64,000 nucleotides of DNA from Erigeron canadensis (taxonomy: Eukaryota; Streptophyta; Magnoliopsida; Asterales; Asteraceae): the NCBI RefSeq assembly GCF_010389155.1, contig NC_057763.1, positions 5,828,649 through 5,892,648 on the forward strand, written 5' to 3'. Positions 56,279 to 64,000 of this stretch are shown here, one piece after another. The position numbers and the translations under genes were made by a program. The notes under the pieces are model-generated. The model saw only the letters and a list, made by a program, of their open reading frames with translations, made no database searches and was not told the origin of the DNA. Every line of letters begins with the position of its first letter. The stretch's first letter is position 1.

Positions 56279-58239
56279 TGTAACACCCATGGATTTTAAG
56301 GTAATAAATTAACCCCTTTTGTAGTTTTGACATTAAAATAAGTTTCTAGTATTTTATTTAGGTTAGGGGGTTAATTTAGTTGGAACTTTAGCGGATAGCG
56401 GGTAAAAACTACCCATAAAATTTAAGAGGGGCGTGGCATCTCAGGAGAGTGTCAGCCACCCTATCCTCCCTTACTCATCCTTCCACTACATCTTCTCCAT
56501 CCTTCTTTTGATTTCTCCAAATTTCTCATCTCAATTCAATTCCTTCTCTAATCCAAATCAAGAAATTCTTCATTACTAACAAGAATAATAATATCCTATT
56601 ATCCAAGAATCATAACAATAAGAAAATTTGGGGGTTTTTGGTGGCGTATGGTGGCTGAAATATTCAAAATAAAAGGAAGAAGAATTTGAAATCCTAAACC
56701 TAATTTCTAACTCTTTCTTGGAGGTAATGATTACCCTTAGCCTAATTTCAATTTCCTTGTTATGAATTAGGGATCTTGAAGCACCAATTTTGGGGGGTTT
56801 TATTAGAATTGAATTTTTGGTATGATTTCCCCCAAATTCTTGTATATTATAGTTTGTTATTGAGTTGTATGATGAATTTAATTAAGATTTTGAATGATTG
56901 ACATTGAAACTTTGATTATGAAAGAATGATGATTTTTGCTAGTTGAATGGAATGATGATGAACTTGATGAGTTGAATTCATCAAGTGAAATTTTGAAATA
57001 AGTGCAACTCAATAGCAAAATAAGATGGTTGGGTTAGGAATGCTAGTGTAATATTGAAAGGCTAAATTGAGTAGCCAAAATGGTGAATATTGTCTTATAT
57101 GCGTTTATGATGAATTAAATAGGTTGAAAGCTTGTTGTGCATTGCGGTTATATTGATTTGTTTATTGTGTCGCGAAGGAGGTGAGTATACTTGCATAAAT
57201 TTGTATATTCGTCGGGTCAATTACCATACGATGGTGGATTCCGTGTGTGGTAATTGATTTGGCGTTGAGCCTAAGTAGGGGTCGTCTTTGATTACGAGCC
57301 TAAGTAGTGGCCATAGCTCATGTGGAGCATTGTTATTGTTATAATTTGATTATGATTGTAATCATTTGCTTATATGGATCCATGTAATGCGTTAGCACAA
57401 ATGTGAGTATTATAGATTTGGCACGACGGTACCATAATCTATATGCAATAAACCTTTGTGCATTGCCCTCCTTCGTTTATATAATTGTATGCAAGCATAT
57501 ATACTAAGCATTCACTTACCTTTTAGTTGTTTACCATTTTATAGGTGGTTCCGGAAGAAGGAACTAGTTCTAGTTGAATCGAAGTGTTGATTTTTGGAGT
57601 GCTAGTTGAGTTGAAGGTATTTTTGGCCATTCGCAGAAGAATGGTATTCTTTTGGTTAGACACTTAGTGCATCCCACCTCACATGGCTCTTAGTACAATA
57701 TTGGCATTTTGAATCTTATGGATATGTAACTTGTACATTGTGGTGTTTGTAACTAGTCTTGATAAATTTGAAGTTAAAATGATGTTTTGGATAATGTGAC
57801 AAAATGGGTAAAGTACCCATGACTTGTTATCTTTGTACATTTGGTCGAATGAAGTTTGTAAGGATATTACTTTACTTTTTAAGTTCAAATTGTGTCCATA
57901 ATCAGTGTTTGAAAGCTTGGAAATGAGTCTTAAGGATTGCAAGTTGAGTCAAGTGTCATAATGGGTGATTTTGTTGTTTAGCTAAAATATGTGGCACGTA
58001 CAGAAAAGGTATGTGGCACAGTTTTGGTTCTATTCGGATTTGGGTCATTTGTGTGGCACATATACTTTGGATGTGCCACATGGAAAACTGAAGGTCAGGA
58101 TATGTGGCACATGAAATATTGCATGTGGCACATATTTGCTTCTGTTCCGACTTTAACTCAAAAATGTGGCACATGCATATATGCATGTGGCACACCTGGG
58201 TAAAAAAAAAAAGTCTCTTTTTCGGGTTGAGTCATTTCA
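56279..58239 (+). mobile_element. Solo LTR of the chromovirus family, complete, with 5-bp target duplication
   Basis: TGTAACACCC at 56279 and CATTTCA ending at 58239 are flanked on both sides by GTTAT (56274-56278 and 58240-58244). Over its 1961 bp it aligns with the LTR at 16739-18732 in opposite orientation: the AACTTTAGCGGATAGCGGGTA block, GGTGGTTCCGGAAGAAGGAACTAG, and the A-run before the 3' end. No primer site follows, so it is a solo LTR left by LTR-LTR recombination. The short frames inside it are not genes. Confidence 0.95.
57989..58195. repeat. Eight TGTG-G-CACA palindromes near the solo LTR 3' end
   Basis: Units start at 57990, 58012, 58052, 58072 (central C, the same site on the other strand), 58103, 58124, 58165 and 58186. 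Five extend to ATGTG-N-CACAT. Start-to-start spacings are 22, 40, 20, 31, 21, 41 and 21 bp, all close to whole turns of B-DNA and forming four dyads. The cluster ends 44 bp from the LTR end, matching the position of the different palindromes in the 16739-18732 LTR. Confidence 0.92.
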
Positions 58240-58244
58240 GTTAT

Positions 58245-58860
58245 CCAACTCAGTTACAATAGTACTAGTATTTCATTATCTAAGAAAAATAATTTACATC
58301 TCTAGATATAAAAAAATTTATACAAATATTGATAATGAAGCACATTTTTTTTACGAATCTATTTATTTACTCCATTCGAAAGGAAACAATTATAACATTC
58401 GTGACTTCTATACATATAGCTTATAAGGCCTACCTTTTAGTTGTAAAAGGTTTGGAATTTCAATTATGGAGTTTCCTTCTGGTCGAAATTCATTTGGTTA
58501 ACGTATTTCAACAACGAGATTACGATCTCCAACATTGATCTGTTTATTTTTTTTGATCTATCATTTTTGTGGGAAAATGATTGATAATTGATAATCAAAA
58601 CCCAAACAGAAACAAGGTCATAATGTAGGATGCATATCTAACTCATTCAACAATTGTCTCTGTAAGGACTCTCATATTTGAACCTAAAAACTTAAGTTAT
58701 TTGCGATAAAGATGCTCATACGTATTACCTATTAAGTTACACGTTATTGGCGATTTGGTCCATCATTCAAGAGAGGCTATACTAAGGATATTCCGGTGTT
58801 AACACTAATCTTTACATTAAGAACTTTAGTGTAAGAAAAAAATATTTTTATCATATTACT
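58245..58860. other. Intergenic, nothing recognised
   Basis: AT-rich. No coding or repeat signal beyond short matches to 55200-55380 (ATTGAGTGACATACTATTGGCG versus TTAAGTTACACGTTATTGGCG), suggesting both are pieces of one dispersed repeat. Confidence 0.45.
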
Positions 58861-58865
58861 TTTTT

Positions 58866-59175
58866 ACATGGTTTACTATGGTATTCGGAGCTTCGGTTGC
58901 AAGTTGTGAAGATATTAAGTGAGCAAGCTTCTACAAGGTGTCATTTTCATGGTTTGATGAAAGCTGAAATGAAGCATCTTTTGAACACCCGAGGTTAATT
59001 TATTCGAAGTCGTTGAAGATGTTATATTGTCAACTTTTCTTTGGATTCAAAATAGTTATAAACTTTATTCTAGTTATGGAAAGACTGGTGTAATTTCACT
59101 TTTGGATATTTTTTTCACCTCTAGCATCTTGATGGTCTGGCAATTTTAATGAAATTTATGGTTCGGAAAAAAAAA
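58866..59175 (+). pseudogene. LINE 3' end relic with A-tail
   Basis: A frame near 59000-59150 reads V-E-D-V-I-L-S-T-F-L-W-I-Q-N-S-Y-K, like the extreme C-terminus of plant LINE reverse transcriptases. It is followed by stops and an A-run at 59166-59175. The upstream part is too diverged to assign. Modest confidence. Confidence 0.45.
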
Positions 59176-59235
59176 ATCAGAGTTCATGTTGAAACTAACC
59201 TCGACAACAACGAAATCATGGTTTTGGTACTATCT

Positions 59236-59710
59236 ATATCTATACTATATTATAAAATAAAAGCCTCTAGCTAGATTTTCATCATTGAATTTAAATTTTC
59301 AATATTGATTTTAAGTACTTTCCCAAAATGTCCCTCATATCCATTCTATATTTACCTAAAATAACTATAATACTCTTTTCTCTCTCCTCAAATCTCAACT
59401 AATCATTTTTTTTCTCTCTCCTCCATAAATCATTTATTCATCCAATTCATTCAAAAATTTTTATTGCAAAATCGTACATCGATAAATTATAAAAATTATA
59501 TGGGTGTTCTTAAAATTTCATACTCTTTCATTAGAGATGTCATTCAATATACTTTCGACGAATTTTTAAATATGAGGACGGAGTCCGTACGGCTAAAGTA
59601 TTTGACTATCATACTCTATGACATATCAACTCCTATGACATATCACACTCTATAACCTAGCTATCACCCACACCATCTCACTGCCACAACGCGCGGGTAC
59701 TTACTCTCGT
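59236..59710 (+). mobile_element. Helitron-like non-autonomous element, copy 1
   Basis: The left end TCTATACTATATTATAAAAT is typical of plant Helitron 5' ends (TC plus AT-rich). The right end has a GC-rich CAACGCGCGGGTAC block and ends near CTCGT (about 59710), close to the CTRR rule. The interior is non-coding and is repeated in the adjacent copy. Confidence 0.6.
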
Positions 59711-59714
59711 ATTA

Positions 59715-60143
59715 CAAAGCAGATTTTCCTCTATATTTTCAACATTGAACTTAAATTTTCAGTATTGATTTTAAGTACCTCCCCAAAATACCCCTCTTAT
59801 ATATTCTATATTACTTAAAATAACTATAATACCCTTTCTCTCTATTCAAGTCTCAACCAATCAATTATTTCTCTCTCATCCATAAATTATTTTATTCTTC
59901 TAATTCATTCAAAATCTTTTATCTCAAACACTGTACATCGATAAATTATAAAAATTATATGAGTATTTTTAAAATTTCATGCTCTTTCGTTAGAGTGGTC
60001 ATCCGATATACTTTCGACGAACTTTTAAATCCGAGGGTGGAGCCCGTACGGCTAAGGGCGGAGCCCATCAAGTAGATCACCCCATCACCGCCCCGCCATC
60101 ACCTTCATCACCGCCGCAACGCACGGATACCATTCTCGTCACT
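59715..60143 (+). mobile_element. Helitron-like non-autonomous element, copy 2 (tandem)
   Basis: It aligns with copy 1 through the blocks AACATTGAACTTAAATTTTC, GTACATCGATAAATTATAAA and ACTTTCGACGAA, ending CAACGCACGGATACCATTCTCGT. The 5' TC end is not repeated; it begins within the copy-1-like interior. Head-to-tail Helitron arrays are known in plants. Confidence 0.6.
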
Positions 60144-60688
60144 TATTATATAATTTTATCTATCAAGTTAAAACATAAAGGTTTAATGTTAGACATTGTT
60201 TGCCTTTTTTTTAGATTATTATCCGAATTCGAGTATCACATTTAAATGTTAAGAAATGATTCAAATGTGAATAATTATATCTATTTATTATTAAAATGTT
60301 TATAATCGTTTGAATACACATTTTTAATGTTCTAAGTTATTACGATTTACGATACCTTTGAAATAGACTTGTTTTGACAGACGTAAAATTCAAAAAATGT
60401 ATGTTTATTTGTTGGATTAAGATTCTTTGAGAAAAATCTTATGTATAAATTTTAAATCTTAACTCTTAGATAAAAATCAAAAGTTAATATTATCCAAAAC
60501 TTCAAGACTTCACTATTAAGTTGGGATAACTGTTGGAAATATCCTTGGTTATTTGTTCCACTTTTGAGGAGAGGATAGAATTTTAATGAATCAAATATTA
60601 ATGGAAAAAAAATATAAAGAAGATTCATTCATTTTTAAACACTCTGCTTCACTGCTACTGAATCACACAAATCTCGAAGCATCTATCA
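60144..60688. other. Upstream region of ISA3
   Basis: AT-rich, promoter and leader of the isoamylase gene by position. The Helitron pair ends about 545 bp before the start codon. No clear TATA element can be singled out. Confidence 0.45.
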
Positions 60689-62690
60689 ATGAACTCTTCA
60701 CTAACAGAAAACATCATCCAATTTCACACACCAAAAAATCTCACATTTTCTTCTTCTTTTTCTCCTTCATTTCACAAATTCGATTTCACAAACCCTATCA
60801 AATTTCAAAAAACTCGTAACTATAACAATGCGTTGACGGTCAACGCAATTGGCCCCGGTAGCCGAGGGCTGGATTTGGAAACGGCGGAGGCGGTGGTGGT
60901 TGAGAAAGAGAAACCGAAAGTATCGCCGCCGCAGTTTGAGGTTTTAAGCGGTAGTCCGACGCCGTTTGGTGCAACTGCCGTTGATGATGGAGTTAATTTC
61001 GCTATTTATTCGCGTAATGCCACGTCAGCTACTTTGTGTTTGATGTCTCCATCTGATTTGCCTCAGGTATTATTATTACCTTTTGGATTTTGCTAACTAA
61101 ACATGTGTCCTTGTAGATAGCATGCATTCAGAGTATACATTCTAACATCAAGTTTAATTGGTAAAATATATAAATTTATTTAGTGGTGTAACTTGATATG
61201 AAATGTTGGTATGCCCTCTGTGTATCCTTAAATCGAGTTTTTAAATGAATGAAAATGGCGATCCTAAATTCCATGAAACACCTAGATTAGCATAAGACAT
61301 CATGAAGCCATATTGTTAAGATTTCTGTTTTGATGGCACATTAGACGCAACTGATATTCCGCCTATATGTTATGTGCTTAGATTCCTTTACATTGATACA
61401 CATATAAATTGGGCTGACACCGTGAGCTAATCGATATAGCTTCCTTATTAATGGGTTGTTCACTAGTTTGAGAATTTAACCATAGCCGAATAGATATAAA
61501 GGCTTTTCTTGAATCATGCTTTCTTAGAAGCACATGACAAGTGTACCATCATTCTAATGATTAGAAGATTGTTAGAAATTCTTGTTTACATACCAACAAC
61601 TTTTTTGTAGTTTTGCAAGTATATTGGACCAGTTGTCTCATTTATTTCATTTCATGCAGAAAAGAGTTACCAAGGATATACCCCTGGATCAACTTACCAA
61701 TAAGACTGGAGATGTGTGGCACGTCTTTCTGAAGGGAGATTTTACAGATATGCTCTATGGCTATAAATTTTCTGGGGAGTTTTCTCCTGAGGAAGGGCAC
61801 TACTATGATTCTTCGCAGATCTTATTAGATCCTTATGCCAAAGTTAGTTTTTTGTTTCATCTATTACATGTTATATTGTAATCCAAAATGTCTAGATAAA
61901 ATATTCTCTTTCCTTTACGTGTGCTTGTAACATGGGACCTGGACACGCTTGTACACTTGCTCAATTTAGTATTTTCTAAAAAGTCATGGGCCTTGACCTT
62001 TTTGTTATTTTATTTAGGCTGTTGTAAGCAGGGGGGAGTTTGGTGTTATGGGACCTGACAATGATTGCTGGAGCCAAATGGCCGGGAAAATTCCTTCTAT
62101 TGATGAGGTATTAATTTGAAACGATACTGGACACCGCAGCTATTTACATATTATTCTTGACCATTTCAATTTCTCAAGTCTAATTGCTAATAGACTAAAA
62201 TCACAAAGATTTGGGACATTGCTTAATCTTGTGTATTGGTCATAGATGAAAATCGTAAAAGATAAGGCAATATGTATTTAATAAAATGTAGAATTACAAG
62301 TGGACATGGAAATACATTTTATCATACATGCACTTTTGTAAATTTGAGCACAAGAAGTTATCACTACATTGTTAAGGGTAATTTGCTTCCTAGAGTTTAC
62401 CTAAATGTCACATTTAATTTAATATAGTAAAAAGGGGATCACTTTTATTTTTCTTGCTTTATGTTGTTCTAGATTAGACCACATCGTGCAAAAATTGACT
62501 TGTGCTCTTTGCATGATCAATTTTTTCTTTGATATAGTTTGATTGGGAAGGGGATCTACCTCTGGCACTGTCACAAAGAGATATGGTAATTTATGAAATG
62601 CATGTTCGTGGATTTACGAGACATGAGTCCAGTAATACAGAATCCCGTGGCACTTACCTTGGTGTAGTGGACAAACTTGATCATTTGAAG
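60689..62690 (+). CDS. ISA3: Isoamylase 3, chloroplastic (starch debranching enzyme), 5' part of gene
   Basis: Exons 60689-61066, 61660-61842, 62018-62107 and 62538-62690, all phase 0, give 268 codons; the gene continues past the window. Residues 1-50 are Ser/Asn/Phe-rich with few acids, a chloroplast transit peptide. From about 87 a CBM48-type domain starts (S-P-T-P-F-G-A-T-A-V-D-D-G-V-N-F-A-I-Y-S-R-N). Exon 2 has T-G-D-V-W-H-V-F-L-K-G-D and L-D-P-Y-A-K; exon 4 enters the GH13 barrel with V-I-Y-E-M-H-V-R-G-F-T-R-H-E-S-S. The alpha-1,6 debranching active-site residues lie in exons not present here. ISA3 trims beta-limit dextrins in starch breakdown. The upstream frame from 60586 is out of frame and not part of the protein. 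Confidence 0.94.
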
Positions 62691-64000
62691 GTACATGATG
62701 AATATACTTTACCTGGTCCCAATCTAGCGTTAGAGTTAGCATCTTTATGTATGATTCTATATGTTTTCCCCGAAGATATGGATAAAGCTGCGTAACCTAG
62801 ATATGTTAAATGAGTTCCCTTTGTGTATGATTCTGTGTTTCTCCCATAAATATAGATATAGCACAACAGAGGTAGTTGCCTTCTGTGATGTATCAGTTAA
62901 AGCCAAGTTTCTGGAAGGGTCAGACAGTTGATCTCCTGAAAGGTTGTATCGAGTCTAACCAAACTTAACTGTGTTTCTTCATGGTCACCAGCTAAGCACT
63001 TATAAGCACTCTTGGTTCTTTGTTTGTGTGTGTTTTTCCTACCTTTTCTTGATAAATACAATCTATTAAGGGGGTGTTAACACCATCATCTTTAATTAAT
63101 GTCTATTTTCAGTGATGTACTAGGACATGCTTCTCTACATCCCATACTTTAAAATTTGATACTTCATATTTTAAAATTTGAAATAGTTTCAGTGAATCGT
63201 TATTGTTTAATGTCCCTAATTGTCGACGTACATATAGGTTAATGATTCTTCATATTGATTGATGGAATTTGAAAGTACTTTCTTGGACGTTTGTTCTTTC
63301 ATATAATCATATATAGCCTGCACGGCTGACTGACTGGCTGGTTGCACCCTTATCCACTGCCCATATAATTCCAGCGCTAGTTTATTTTCTTCCCCATATA
63401 TTCCCCACCCTGGATCAACTATCTCATATAGTGTCTAGTCCTATTAATTTATTTGACATAACGTTTTGGACAAATTTCTACATAAAGTATACTATAATAC
63501 AATGTGGAATTCCAGTCTTAATCTTGTAATGTATAATAAAAAAATTTTCCGACGACATACTAGAACAACAACAACCATTGAATATGACAGACTTCTTTTC
63601 TTTTAGTGATTCTGCAGTTTACTGGATTTTAAACCTAGAAAGTGTTTTGAAACTAGAATATGTGGCAATACTTGGTAGACATGCTAAAACAACAAATCAT
63701 TCATCTAGCTTATACAAGGGTTCCCAAACTACTCCGTGGTAATAGCTTTTAGAAAAAAAGCTGAAGATTCACCTGTTGATATTCACTATCATCGACATTA
63801 ATAAACTACTTTATGTTCCTATGATCATTAAATTAAATTACTCATGTTGCCTGTATTATTATCATGATAACATCCTTTCACTTAAATATTGATTAATAGT
63901 TGAATTGTTGAAAAGGGCATTACTATTGCATTGGTATCATTTTTTAATGATTATGGTTCCAAGACATAGCGTTATTGACAAATATTGATGAAAATACTAG
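62691..64000 (+). other. ISA3 intron 4 (incomplete)
   Basis: The donor AAG|GTACAT is at 62691. The next conserved segment of ISA3 (E-L-G-V-N-C-I-E-L-M-P type) is not found before base 64000, so the intron exceeds 1.3 kb. Its size may reflect insertion of repeats, but none is clearly bounded. Confidence 0.6.

Noticed and set aside
57989..58195. Regular short repeats separated by unique 11-30 bp, superficially like a CRISPR array
   Set aside because: The units are 9-11 bp palindromes inside a plant LTR with uneven spacing; no cas genes and a eukaryotic context.
60586..60819. Upstream Met frame as ISA3 start
   Set aside because: It is out of frame with the conserved ISA3 sequence and ends in a stop inside exon 1; Met 60689 gives a transit peptide in frame.

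Overview
This is nuclear DNA from a flowering plant, most likely a eudicot. Genes have GT-AG introns and the background is AT-rich. Several plant transposon classes are present, and the host genes are nuclear genes for plastid and RNA-silencing proteins. I cannot fix the genus from sequence alone.

Layout. 1-19204 is a nested stack of transposable elements. A LINE 3' end (18733-19204, + strand) was entered by a chromovirus-type Ty3/gypsy element (- strand, about 2 kb LTRs, initiator-Met primer site). Its 3' LTR was entered by an Athila-like Ty3/gypsy element (- strand, tRNA-Asp primer site). The Athila integrase gene was in turn entered by a 4.5 kb PIF/Harbinger DNA transposon (+ strand) that keeps all three acidic catalytic residues. 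19205-41000 holds host genes. A chloroplast ribosomal protein gene (PSRP-3/ycf65 type, 29731-31493, -) has a broken duplicate at 20901-22160. Two F-box/LRR paralogs stand head to head (23264-27242, - and 38094-40666, +). A 4.5 kb MULE (31690-36200) sits about 200 bp upstream of the PSRP-3 start codon. MITEs and SINEs occupy introns and flanks. 41000-48660 is largely non-coding repeat-derived DNA (GGTACC-rich repeats, a Helitron-like piece, a Tourist-like MITE). 48690-53230 is SGS3, the RNA-silencing cofactor of RDR6, with a long 5'-UTR intron. 54360-60143 holds a MITE-like repeat, a SINE-like repeat, a complete solo LTR of the chromovirus family with its 5-bp target duplication, a LINE relic and two Helitron-like copies. 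60689 to the window end carries the first four coding exons of chloroplast isoamylase ISA3; the rest lies beyond the window.

How it fits together. The host genes do not form a pathway: plastid translation (PSRP-3), starch debranching (ISA3), siRNA amplification (SGS3) and ubiquitin-ligase adaptors (F-box pair). The PSRP-3 and F-box duplicates carry copy-specific transposon insertions that give a relative chronology.

Most unusual signal. Three LTR retrotransposon sequences carry clusters of short odd-length palindromes (4 to 8 copies, spaced mostly near 20, 30 or 40 bp). Two LTRs of the same family carry the cluster at the same place, 44-48 bp from the LTR 3' end, but with unrelated palindrome sequences (CCCACTGCG-C-CGCAGTGGG versus TGTG-G-CACA). 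The symmetry and position persist while the sequence has been replaced.
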